From Pseudomonadota bacterium (GTDB lineage Bacteria > Pseudomonadota > Gammaproteobacteria > Acidiferrobacterales > Acidiferrobacteraceae), in contig JAJZZU010000101.1 of the NCBI GenBank assembly GCA_021797365.1, forward strand, positions 1-7,981: 7,981 nucleotides of DNA, in the 5' to 3' direction. Shown in pieces: positions 1 through 4,913 of the stretch (positions within the stretch are counted from its first letter, which is position 1; each line of letters begins with the position of its first letter). The position numbers and the translations under genes were made by a program. Under the pieces are notes generated by a model. It was not told the origin of the DNA. It worked only from the letters and a program-made list of their open reading frames with translations, and ran no database searches.

Positions 1-1113
1 CTCCTTGCGGCCGACCCACTCGGCGATCCACGCATCGGCCCGTTGCACGGGGACGTAGAGCCCACCACGCCAGAGCGACACGGAGGGGAAGTACCTGGGC
101 GCCACCTCCTCGGATACCGCGTCTTTAACTTCCTTCTTATCGTGTGCGTAGGCCCGCGCGAGGGCTAAGCAGGAGTCGAAGCTGTGCGTGATCTTCTCCT
201 CCGGCGGCAAGTGGGCCGCGCGGACCGCGGCGAGCATGCGCTCGGCGAGGATCTCGATGTGGTAGTGCGTGACGACCACCGAGGCGCTGGGGTGCCCTTC
301 GAGCTCGGCGCGCTCCACTAGGGGCCAGGCACGATCGCGGTCGCGATAGGTGATGCTGAGGCGGTGCCAGCGGGCGGCGTCCTCCAGCGGCCAGCGGTGG
401 GGGATGAACGCGCGGTCCACAATATACGGCGGGTGTCGGCGAGAGGCTGTGACATGCGCGCGGAGGAACACGGCCGTGGCGGTGTGCGTGGGCGAGATGC
501 TCGTGACGCCGGTCAGACGGCTGCGGATCGCCGGGATGCGGCCTTCCATAATGCCCCACTCGATGCGCTTGAGCACCTCGGCGCGCTGATCCCGGTCGAA
601 GGGCTCATACCACCATGCGAGACGCCAGGTGGGCACCCAGATCATGCCGGGGGCCCGGACCTCTTGCTGAAACCGCGTCTGCGTGGCGGCCCGCCGGCCA
701 TCACCCTTCTCGGGGGTGACGTATATATAAGGTATAGGCGGATAGGGGAGGCGGAGCTTCTTGGTCATCACGGTGAAGAGGTAGGCGCGCATCTCGTACC
801 CATCCACGCGCTTGCCCTGCGTGTAACGGAAGGGTGTGGGGCTCCGTGGAAGGGTTTGTGAGAGCGCGGGGCGGGTGCCCATCACAGGGCGCGGCGCGCG
901 CAGGGGTGTCAGGTCCTTATAGAGGCGCGTTTTGGTGGGAAGGAAAGACCCAAAAGTTGACTGCGAGGTGGCGCTAGAAAAGCGCTCTAACCACTCGTTG
1001 GGGGTCAGAAGATGGGAAAGGGGGGTAACGCGGAGCAAATCGGGTAGGGATTCCACGGCTTGGTTTAGCGCGTGGAGCGTGGAACGAGAAGGCTCGTTAG
1101 GGGGGACGGCCAT
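1..1113 (-). CDS. Unrecognised protein, C-terminus beyond window edge
   Basis: An open frame of 371 codons without a stop runs from an ATG at 1113 off the left edge, so the protein is longer than seen. The start is supported by an AGGAGA SD six bases upstream and a promoter at 1212-1240. I recognise no family. The first 100 residues are proline- and serine-rich and low in predicted structure. From about residue 105 it looks folded, with an aromatic and proline-rich stretch (LRLPYPPIPYIYV, 120-132), a tryptophan-rich stretch (IWVPTWRLAWWYEPF, 158-172), a His/Tyr-rich segment near 281-289 (VVTHYHIEI) and another Trp-rich segment near 361-367. There is no signal peptide or obvious membrane span. 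It is transcribed away from the rightward genes that start at 2122. The opposite strand is also open over 364-861, which I treat as a shadow. The gene is likely real; its function is unknown. Confidence 0.85.
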   Translation of the reverse strand, partial: MAVPPNEPSRSTLHALNQAVESLPDLLRVTPLSHLLTPNEWLERFSSATSQSTFGSFLPTKTRLYKDLTPLRAPRPVMGTRPALSQTLPRSPTPFRYTQGKRVDGYEMRAYLFTVMTKKLRLPYPPIPYIYVTPEKGDGRRAATQTRFQQEVRAPGMIWVPTWRLAWWYEPFDRDQRAEVLKRIEWGIMEGRIPAIRSRLTGVTSISPTHTATAVFLRAHVTASRRHPPYIVDRAFIPHRWPLEDAARWHRLSITYRDRDRAWPLVERAELEGHPSASVVVTHYHIEILAERMLAAVRAAHLPPEEKITHSFDSCLALARAYAHDKKEVKDAVSEEVAPRYFPSVSLWRGGLYVPVQRADAWIAEWVGRKE

Positions 1114-1211
1114 GTTATCTCTCCTTTTAGTCGGGGTGACGGGTGTTAAGTTCTTGTTTTCCCTAGTGTTCCGTTTATAGTACCGGGCGGCTAAGGGGTA
1201 ATGTATGGATA

Positions 1212-1240
1212 ATCCTAATGGTTTGGGGGTGATGTGTCAA
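1212..1240 (-). promoter_or_regulatory. Sigma70-type promoter for the leftward gene at 1-1113
   Basis: On the minus strand a perfect -35 TTGACA (1235-1240) is followed after exactly 17 bp by TAGGAT (1212-1217), a 4/6 match to the -10 consensus. Transcription would start near 1205, giving a leader of about 90 bases before the ATG at 1113. The position, orientation and spacing fit the downstream gene. An alternative -10-like TATAAA (1174-1179) has no good -35. Confidence 0.6.
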
Positions 1241-1799
1241 TAGATGGCTTGGTTGGAGTCGGTCAGAGAGGGGGTAAAAAGGGGAAATGAGTAAGAAAAA
1301 CAAGGACCGTAAGCATGAGGGTGGCTTTATACAAGCGGAAAACGGCGCCGCACAAGGGTTTGCGACCGGAGGGCCGGGGGAACGGCGGGGGTGGAGGGAG
1401 GTATCCAGGGTACAAAGGATGCCGCTTTTTCGGGTTATCTATTCTAACTGACCCTGATTTTTAAGGGCGTAGGGGTGTGGGACAACGGGGCGTTTCCATC
1501 AGTTTAAACCTTTTTTGACTATAAACGGCCTCTCCGCCCATTCTTTCAACCCCCATTTTGAGAGAAAAAAGGCGCGGAAAACGGCCAAATGATGTCTGAT
1601 TTCAGATATGGTTGACAGTGAAAATAGTAAAAACGCTGAAAAGGTGGACGGGAAGGGGTAGTGAATGGAGCGGGGAGAGGGCCGGAAGTACGCGGAAATA
1701 CAGGCGGCGTGTCCCAGGCGGGCGAGAAAGAAGCCAGGGGGTTTATAACATTTCAAAAGCAGGGGGGCGGGGGCGTTTTGAGCAGGTCGTCTTGAAAAT
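1241..1799. other. Long spacer, largely without genes, G-rich on plus strand
   Basis: I see no convincing gene here apart from the weak candidate at 1287-1451. The stretch mixes A-rich and G-run-rich sequence. At 1371-1398 there are four runs of three or more G with loops of 2, 6 and 4 bases, a G-quadruplex-type pattern on the plus strand. A short dyad, TCTGA-TT-TCAGA, lies at 1595-1606, directly before a perfect TTGACA at 1612-1617 that has no matching -10. An open frame at 1499-1756 on the minus strand would need a TTG start without an SD and has unnatural composition, so it is not annotated. Confidence 0.5.
1287..1451 (+). CDS. Possible 54-residue basic protein (weak candidate)
   Basis: An ATG at 1287 opens a 54-codon frame to TGA at 1449-1451. 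The start is preceded by AAAGGGGAA, whose purine run lies very close to the ATG, so the ribosome site is poor or marginal. The product begins MSKKNKDRKHEGG, is strongly basic at the N-terminus and Gly/Arg-rich in the middle, and has no recognisable domain. No good promoter was found directly upstream. It overlaps the G-quadruplex-type run at 1371-1398, so the open frame may be an accident of G-rich sequence. It stands alone between divergent genes. I list it only because its N-terminus looks protein-like. Confidence 0.25.
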   Translation: MSKKNKDRKHEGGFIQAENGAAQGFATGGPGERRGWREVSRVQRMPLFRVIYSN

Positions 1800-1897
1800 G
1801 AGGAATAATAACTAGTTAAAGGCCCCCTGTTTCCCGATGCCTACTATGTATCCACGGGAGCCAAAATATCCCCACCTCTCACTACTTATTATTCCTC
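1800..1897. repeat. 12-bp perfect inverted repeat, arms about 75 bp apart
   Basis: GAGGAATAATAA at 1800-1811 is matched exactly by its reverse complement TTATTATTCCTC at 1886-1897. The arms are far apart for a transcriptional hairpin, and no run of T follows. A pair of oppositely oriented protein-binding sites, with looping between them, is a more natural reading. It sits upstream of the palindrome cluster at 1937-2008 in the same intergenic region. Confidence 0.6.
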
Positions 1898-1936
1898 TTT
1901 TCTGGGAAGAGAGAGAGGGTGTTGGTGGAAATAGTT

Positions 1937-2008
1937 AGGAGGCTAATAGTCCGTGTTAGGACTATTAGGAAGCTAATAGTTTCCTAATTATTAGCATGCT
2001 AACTAATT
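1937..2008. promoter_or_regulatory. Dense palindrome cluster, candidate operator
   Basis: Several overlapping dyads occur in 72 bp. CTAATAGTCC (1943-1952) pairs with GGACTATTAG (1959-1968). ATTAGGAA (1964-1971) pairs with TTCCTAAT (1981-1988). TTAGCATGCTAA (1991-2002) is a perfect 12-bp palindrome, flanked by AATTA/TAATT arms. The 8-mer CTAATAGT occurs at 1943-1950 and 1973-1980, and inverted at 1961-1968. A 14-base segment is repeated directly with 13 matches at 1937-1950 and 1967-1980. It lies between divergent genes, about 110 bp before the rightward start at 2122. This fits an operator for a repressor or activator; an origin or recombination site is an alternative. Confidence 0.55.
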
Positions 2009-2059
2009 GTTGGCGGGGGTTAGGTTTGCTGCTGCATGGGAGCCTGGCGGGCGGCGCGC

Positions 2060-2087
2060 TTGTGCCCGCCGATAGCTGTGGTATGCT
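2060..2087 (+). promoter_or_regulatory. Weak promoter candidate for the rightward genes
   Basis: TTGTGC (2060-2065) and TATGCT (2082-2087) are separated by 16 bp. Both boxes are only partial matches to the sigma70 consensus. The position, about 35 bases before the start at 2122, is suitable. The weak match fits a promoter that needs an activator, possibly bound at the palindrome cluster just upstream, but that is inference. Confidence 0.3.
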
Positions 2088-2121
2088 TCGGATAGGGTTG
2101 GCCTTTTAAGGAGCGGAACCA

Positions 2122-2367
2122 GTGGATAAAGTGGTGGATAAACCGAAGCTTGTGTACGGCGCGACGAACATCTCGCTGGGGTGGTTGGAAGGCGCCTTTG
2201 TGTTGGCGGCTGATTTCGAGGGCGGCACGGTGGTGCTCAATCTGACCGATCTCAAGTTACGCCAGAGCCTGTCCGAGGCGATTGTGGCGGCCCCAGCGTT
2301 ACTTTTGTCGGGGGTGGGGGGTGAGGAAACAGCCTCTGCCTCGGCAGACGAGGCGGTGGCCGATTAA
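2122..2367 (+). CDS. Small acidic protein of unknown function
   Basis: An 81-codon gene starting with GTG at 2122, chosen because AAGGAG (2108-2113) sits 8 bases upstream. An in-frame GTG four codons later has a worse position. The product has a compact beta-rich N-terminal half (KLVYGATNISLGWLEGAFVLAADF) and then a short helix-like segment (LRQSLSEAIVAAPALLLSG). It ends in a disordered acidic Glu/Ala/Ser/Asp tail of about 20 residues. I do not recognise a family. It is the first of three rightward genes and lies 17 bases before the HTH-like gene, so the two are probably co-transcribed. Its G-rich stretch at 2310-2321 resembles the G-rich sequence at the next two translation starts. Confidence 0.7.
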   Translation: MDKVVDKPKLVYGATNISLGWLEGAFVLAADFEGGTVVLNLTDLKLRQSLSEAIVAAPALLLSGVGGEETASASADEAVAD

Positions 2368-2384
2368 ATCTTCAGGGGGTGGGG

Positions 2385-3074
2385 GTGAGTAGCGATTCCC
2401 ATGAGATCGTGGCTCCTAAGGCCTCTGAGAGGCGTACATCGCTGGTGCGTCCTGAAGACCTCACCCTCTCAGAACTGGAAGACCGCGTGCGGCGCTTGGC
2501 GAGTTCCGGGCTCCCCGAGCATAAGGTCGCGTTATCGCTAGGATTCGACTCGGCGCGCGCCTTGATGCGCGTCCCGACATTAGCGCGTGCTTATGCAGAA
2601 GAACAGACGATGCGGCTGGCCAAAGTGGGGAGGGCCATTTTGCAATCCGCCGAAGATGGGGATGTGGCGGCGCAGAAGTTCATCCTGGAGAAGGAGGGCG
2701 GTTGGGATCAGCGCGACCAGCCGCCGTCGCGCATCGAACTGGCTGAAGAACAGGCTAAGCTCATGGAAAATATGCCGCCGGAACAGGTCTTGGCACAGCT
2801 CCAGGCCGCGGCTATGGCGGAATACAGTCTGGCGCCCCCCGGATCCGAAGCGGCCGCCGCCGCCTGGAGTCGCGCCTTGTCTGCGACCGCGGCCCGTGAG
2901 CAATTGCGCGGCACGCCGTCCACCGATCCCCTGCAAGCCGACTTTAGCGCGGCGCGTGCTAACGCCGAGTATGCGCGGCTCCGGAGCTCCTACGCCCACC
3001 TGCCTGATGACGAACTACCCCCCGAGGTGCAAGAGCACCTCCAGTGGTTAAAAGCCCGGACCGTGCCGCCATGA
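2385..3074 (+). CDS. HTH protein resembling a phage terminase small subunit
   Basis: A 229-residue protein. GTG at 2385 is preferred because AGGGGG (2374-2379) lies 5 bases upstream; GTG at 2379, two codons longer, cannot be excluded. Residues about 28-66 (LSELEDRVRRLASSGLPEHK, then the ALSLGF segment and onward) look like a helix-turn-helix. A helical segment follows that ends in DGDVAAQKFILEKEGGW near 91-107. This HTH plus 'G(D/N)xxAxxFxLxxxGGW' order is typical of terminase small subunits and related packaging or DNA-binding proteins. The second half is Ala/Glu-rich, helical and poorly conserved in type, with a charged proline-rich tail. No large terminase gene follows: the next gene is HU-like, so a packaging role is not proven. 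A different phage DNA-binding role is possible. Confidence 0.75.
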   Translation: MSSDSHEIVAPKASERRTSLVRPEDLTLSELEDRVRRLASSGLPEHKVALSLGFDSARALMRVPTLARAYAEEQTMRLAKVGRAILQSAEDGDVAAQKFILEKEGGWDQRDQPPSRIELAEEQAKLMENMPPEQVLAQLQAAAMAEYSLAPPGSEAAAAAWSRALSATAAREQLRGTPSTDPLQADFSAARANAEYARLRSSYAHLPDDELPPEVQEHLQWLKARTVPP

Positions 3075-3106
3075 GCCCGAAAAACGAATTAAAAATCAAT
3101 GGGGTG
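3075..3106. repeat. 32-bp direct repeat, left copy
   Basis: This 32-bp segment, with an AT-rich core (AACGAATTAAAAATCAAT) and GC-rich ends, is repeated without mismatch at 3813-3844. The copy begins immediately after the stop codon of the HTH-like gene and ends 8 bases before the start of the HU-like gene. It therefore forms most of that gene's leader. See the right copy for possible roles. Confidence 0.9.
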
Positions 3107-3114
3107 GGGGGTCT

Positions 3115-3423
3115 ATGAGTCGCTTACGTCCCCGTCCCCGCCGCCCGCGGATCTCCAGCGATGCGTTGACGCGTACCATCGCCGGCCAGGCGGGCCAGTC
3201 CCTCGATGCCACCCGCGCCGTTCTCGATGCGCTGTCCGCCGTGGTCCATATCACCGCGCGCGCCCCGGAACGTCCGCTTGTCGAGGTGCCCGGCTTCGGC
3301 CTCTTCTACCTTTCTGAGCGCCGCGCGAACCCCTACACCTGCCCCTGGACTGGAGAGCGGGGCATTGTCCCGCCGTCTGAACGGTTGGTGCTCCGGAGCG
3401 TCACCCGGAAGAAAGGGAGGTAG
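3115..3423 (+). CDS. Divergent HU/IHF-family DNA-binding protein
   Basis: A 102-residue protein, close to the usual 90-100 of HU/IHF subunits. An arginine-rich N-terminal extension (residues 2-12) precedes the two-helix dimerisation region (about 15-52, with ALTRTIAGQAGQSLDATRAV). The beta core follows with the typical VEVPGFGLFYLSERRANP segment (56-73). The DNA-bending arm and its return run through TGERGIVPPSERLVLR (79-94), comparable to the HU pattern 'GFGxFxxxxRxxRxxxNPxTGE...(I/V)Px'. A cysteine sits in the arm (residue 76) within a few extra residues, and the C-terminus is basic. HU-like proteins bend DNA and compact phage or host chromatin, or assist recombination and packaging. The ATG at 3115 is preceded only by a G run (3106-3111), so its ribosome site is atypical. 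It lies inside the interval bracketed by the 32-bp repeats. Confidence 0.85.
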   Translation: MSRLRPRPRRPRISSDALTRTIAGQAGQSLDATRAVLDALSAVVHITARAPERPLVEVPGFGLFYLSERRANPYTCPWTGERGIVPPSERLVLRSVTRKKGR

Positions 3424-3452
3424 GGGCCACTAAACGCCGGGGGCGAATGGCC
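3424..3452 (+). other. Nested hairpin after the HU-like gene
   Basis: GGCCA (3425-3429) pairs with TGGCC (3448-3452), and CGCC (3435-3438) pairs with GGCG (3442-3445) inside it. It starts just after the TAG at 3421-3423. No T run follows, so an intrinsic terminator is doubtful. Confidence 0.3.
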
Positions 3453-3490
3453 GCAAAGACGCCGAAACGCAATTAAATAAGCATACCCCC

Positions 3491-3538
3491 ATCCTTCCAT
3501 GACTGCGCCCTATTGCTTTTCTAGTGTTATGGAAGGAT
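3491..3538. repeat. 10-bp inverted repeat across a convergent gene end
   Basis: ATCCTTCCAT (3491-3500) and ATGGAAGGAT (3529-3538) are exact reverse complements around a 28-base loop. The loop contains the last codons and stop of the leftward gene 3510-3764. A second 7-bp dyad, CCTATTG (3509-3515) with CAATAGG (3539-3545), interleaves with it, so the two stems could form a pseudoknot or be alternatives. It sits between the convergent HU-like and coiled-coil genes. No T run follows on either strand, so a classical terminator is not supported. Confidence 0.5.
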
Positions 3539-3764
3539 CAATAGGATCGGTCGGGCGCGTCTCGGCGCGCGTCTCGCTCCGGCGGTCTGCCAGGCGTTTT
3601 ATAAGCCCGTGATGGTCGAGTTCTTGCTGCAAGGTCTCGACATAGGCCGAGAGTCGGGCGATCTCCTCCAAGAGGGCCAGGGCCTGCACAGCGGTCAAGG
3701 GTTCGCCAGTCAAGGCCGCGGTGCGTAGCGCGGCCAGGTCGCCGCGTGACAGATAGGTGGGCAT
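3510..3764 (-). CDS. Small helical/coiled-coil protein, unknown function
   Basis: An 84-residue protein from an ATG at 3764 with an excellent SD (GGAGGAGGAG, ending 4 bases before the start). Residues about 6-62 are helix-forming with heptad-like leucines (DLAALRTAALTGEPLTAVQA, then a segment running into LSAYVETLQQELDHHGLI), typical of a short coiled coil and probably oligomeric. The tail is polar and Arg/Thr/Asp/Pro-rich (RRSETRAETRPTDPIDPS). No catalytic motif or membrane span is visible. It lies convergent to the HU-like gene and within the 32-bp repeat interval, 112 bases downstream of the next leftward gene. It resembles small phage helper proteins only in general character; no family is assigned. 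Confidence 0.75.
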   Translation of the reverse strand: MPTYLSRGDLAALRTAALTGEPLTAVQALALLEEIARLSAYVETLQQELDHHGLIKRLADRRSETRAETRPTDPIDPSITLEKQ

Positions 3765-3800
3765 AGGTCTCCTCCTCCGGCTAGCGCCGGCAGGGATAAG

Positions 3801-3816
3801 GGGCCCTTGCGGGCCC
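3801..3816 (-). promoter_or_regulatory. GC hairpin with GCAA tetraloop upstream of gene 3510-3764
   Basis: As minus-strand RNA this is a GGGCCC stem closed by a GCAA loop, a stable GNRA-type tetraloop; the plus-strand loop would be TTGC. It adjoins the right 32-bp repeat. It belongs to the series of GGGCCC hairpins at 4108-4123 and 4631-4646. Here the SD lies about 27 bases further downstream, so it is not directly at the ribosome site. Confidence 0.5.
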
Positions 3817-3844
3817 GAAAAACGAATTAAAAATCAATGGGGTG
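3813..3844. repeat. 32-bp direct repeat, right copy
   Basis: Identical over 32 bp to 3075-3106, in the same orientation, with 738 bp from start to start. The copy lies between two leftward genes (3510-3764 and 3877-4092). The interval between the copies contains precisely the HU-like gene and the coiled-coil gene, which face each other. Possible roles are the scar of cassette insertion, a recombination site for gain or loss of that cassette, or two copies of a protein-binding site. A degraded related sequence may exist at 3461-3484 (GCCGAAACGCAATTAAATAA). Confidence 0.9.
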
Positions 3845-3876
3845 AGGGGCCTCTTAGCCCCGCCACGCGCCGTTTC

Positions 3877-4092
3877 TTATTCCAGCGCCCACAGGCCCCC
3901 AGTCGGGTACGGCACGCGCGTAAGGAGCCCTTCAGGCCGTCCCAGGCGGACGGCAAGCGTTCGCGCGGCCGCCTCGTGGGGATCCCCTGCGTCCGGATCC
4001 CAGCGAACCGACACGCGCCGGCCCGTGTTCGCAATGGCGCGCACGCGCGGGCCGAAAACGCTAGAAACTAACCGCGTTTGAATGACTATCAT
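3877..4092 (-). CDS. Small phage-type protein (71 residues), unknown role
   Basis: ATG at 4092 is preceded by AAGGAAGG six bases upstream. The product starts with a beta-like hydrophobic segment (MIVIQTRLV). It continues with RAIANTGRRVSVRWDPDAG, then PHEAAARTLAVRLG and a short C-terminal strand. This order (ATA-TG+R-V-V-(Y/W)D, then a helix with AAxxLAxxLG) is one I know from small uncharacterised proteins common in phages of proteobacteria. Their function is unknown, and the match is from memory of the pattern, not a search. A competing frame on the opposite strand (3757-4071) lacks an SD and was rejected. It is part of the leftward block, 33 bases after gene 4126-4422. Confidence 0.7.
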   Translation of the reverse strand: MIVIQTRLVSSVFGPRVRAIANTGRRVSVRWDPDAGDPHEAAARTLAVRLGRPEGLLTRVPYPTGGLWALE

Positions 4093-4123
4093 AGTATGCC
4101 TTCCTTTGGGCCCGTGCGGGCCC
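4093..4123 (-). promoter_or_regulatory. Hairpin-SD leader of gene 3877-4092
   Basis: On the minus strand GGGCCC-GCAC-GGGCCC (4108-4123) forms a six-pair stem. It is followed directly by AAAGGAAGG and then the ATG at 4092. The same hairpin-then-SD arrangement occurs before the genes starting at 4422, 4615 and 5137. No T run follows the stem, so it is not a classical terminator. Confidence 0.55.
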
Positions 4124-4125
4124 CG

Positions 4126-4422
4126 TTAGACCTCGAAACTAACCGAAACAAGGAAGCCGCTGGCATCCACTTGCACGCCTTCGGGTACTTCGTCTAAGCG
4201 GATATACCCGCTTGATCCGAACCGCTCACGCTTCAAACGGGCGAGCATGGCCGGGAATAGGTCCGAATTGGCATAGGCGCCATACTTCGCGTGTATCCGG
4301 AAGGCGTGCATATCGCAGTGGGCGCGTTTGAGCTCTGGGATCTTTACCCGTTGATACCTGGGCGCGTCCTCGCCCGCGTAATGGACGTCTTCCGCCTTCG
4401 CCTTGAATTGAATGCGTGCCAT
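4126..4422 (-). CDS. Unknown 98-residue phage-type protein
   Basis: Starts with ATG at 4422 behind AAGGAGGGG, about 6 bases upstream. The product begins ARIQFKAKAEDVHYAGED. It continues with a basic, His-rich central part (ELKRAHCDMHAFRIHAKYG), then a helix (SDLFPAMLARLKRERFG) and a C-terminal beta hairpin-like part (VQVDASGFLVSVSFEV). The protein is basic overall and has one cysteine. I recognise no domain or active site. It follows the 53-residue gene by 31 bases and shares its leader design, so co-transcription is likely. Confidence 0.8.
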   Translation of the reverse strand: MARIQFKAKAEDVHYAGEDAPRYQRVKIPELKRAHCDMHAFRIHAKYGAYANSDLFPAMLARLKRERFGSSGYIRLDEVPEGVQVDASGFLVSVSFEV

Positions 4423-4450
4423 TATTTCCCCTCCTTCGGACCTTCGCCCG
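4423..4450 (-). promoter_or_regulatory. Hairpin-SD leader of gene 4126-4422
   Basis: As minus-strand RNA, CGGGC-GAAG-GUCCG (4437-4450) forms five pairs including one G-U wobble, followed at once by GAAGGAGGGG and ATG. The plus strand would have an A-C mismatch at the wobble position. The loop and layout match the GGGC-GAAG-GCCC hairpin at 5153-5164 despite different stem bases. Confidence 0.5.
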
Positions 4451-4453
4451 TCT

Positions 4454-4615
4454 CTATTTCTTCATCTCTTCCCGTATGCCATACTTGATACCTGCTAGGG
4501 TATCGGCCGCGATAAAACGGCCGTTAACATAAGCCGTCCACGGCAAGCGGTACCCGACGGCGCGCGCGTAACTGATCACGGCGCCAAAATAGAAACGCGA
4601 TGCTTTTATGGTCAT
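4454..4615 (-). CDS. Unknown 53-residue protein
   Basis: ATG at 4615 follows GGAAGGGAAGAT, a clear SD; the frame ends in TAG at 4454-4456. The product starts MTIKASRFYFGAVISYARAV and then has PWTAYVNGRFIAADTLAGI and a basic helical end (EEMKK). The middle looks like a compact strand-turn-strand, and there is no clear membrane segment. Codon choice, GC content and leader design match the neighbouring genes, which is why I accept it in spite of its length. It lies 34 bases after gene 4650-4913. Function unknown. Confidence 0.7.
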   Translation of the reverse strand: MTIKASRFYFGAVISYARAVGYRLPWTAYVNGRFIAADTLAGIKYGIREEMKK

Positions 4616-4646
4616 ATCTTCCCTTCCTTTGGGCCAGCGCGGGCCC
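4616..4646 (-). promoter_or_regulatory. Hairpin-SD leader of gene 4454-4615
   Basis: The minus strand has GGGCC, a six-base loop and GGCCC (stem within 4631-4646). This is followed by AAAGGAAGGGAAG and the ATG at 4615. It is a sequence relative of the leader at 4093-4123, with one terminal pair lost. Confidence 0.5.
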
Positions 4647-4649
4647 CGT

Positions 4650-4913
4650 CTAGTCCATCAATCGCGCGGGATCTTTATCCTTTGCTACGGCCGCGCGCTT
4701 AGCGTCCGTCAAGGTCGGATATTTCCCGATGTTGTCTTGATTCAAGGCCCATTCCACACAAAAAAACGGCTCTTGATCTAGCTTTTCAATCAGTACAGCA
4801 CCCGCATCGACGAATGTCCCATACTCGGTAGTAAACCCCGCGCCTGTCACGTTGCGCGCCTCAAACGTGGTCATAAGCGCGAATCGTTCGCGCGTCCATT
4901 TAGTTAGTGCCAT
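4650..4913 (-). CDS. Unknown 87-residue phage-type protein
   Basis: ATG at 4913 overlaps the stop of the upstream gene (TAATG). AAGGAAGGG lies a few bases upstream, inside the end of that gene. The product starts ALTKWTRERFALMTTFEARN. It has a beta-rich centre (GTFVDAGAVLIEKLDQEPFF), then a polar helix (TLTDAKRAAVAKDKDPARLM) at the end. This looks like a small globular domain; no motif is recognised. The overlap implies translational coupling to gene 4913-5137, so the two products are probably made in similar amounts. Confidence 0.8.
   Translation of the reverse strand: MALTKWTRERFALMTTFEARNVTGAGFTTEYGTFVDAGAVLIEKLDQEPFFCVEWALNQDNIGKYPTLTDAKRAAVAKDKDPARLMD

Noticed and set aside
137..559. 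140-codon minus-strand frame rich in Arg, His and Pro.
   Set aside because: Out-of-frame shadow of the real minus-strand gene, with biased composition typical of a GC-rich alternate frame.
364..861. 165-codon plus-strand frame inside the first gene.
   Set aside because: It is a shadow of the minus-strand gene 1-1113, which has an SD and a promoter. The plus frame has no SD.
1499..1756. 85-codon minus-strand frame in the long spacer.
   Set aside because: It needs a TTG start without an SD, and its composition (Phe/Ser/Pro-rich low complexity) does not look like a protein.
2580..3051. Frames of 139 and 154 codons overlapping the HTH-like gene on both strands.
   Set aside because: Shadows in a GC-rich gene; no start signals and no sensible composition.
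3461..3484. Third copy of the 32-bp repeat.
   Set aside because: Only the AT-rich core is similar and a gap is needed, so it is too degraded to count as a repeat copy.
3757..4071. 104-codon plus-strand frame opposite gene 3877-4092.
   Set aside because: No SD before the ATG, Arg/Pro-rich shadow composition, and it crosses the 32-bp repeat and hairpin. The minus-strand gene has a strong SD and a recognisable pattern.
4108..4646. GGGCCC hairpins read as intrinsic terminators between the small genes.
   Set aside because: No U run follows. An SD follows directly instead, and the downstream genes have no promoters of their own that I can see.
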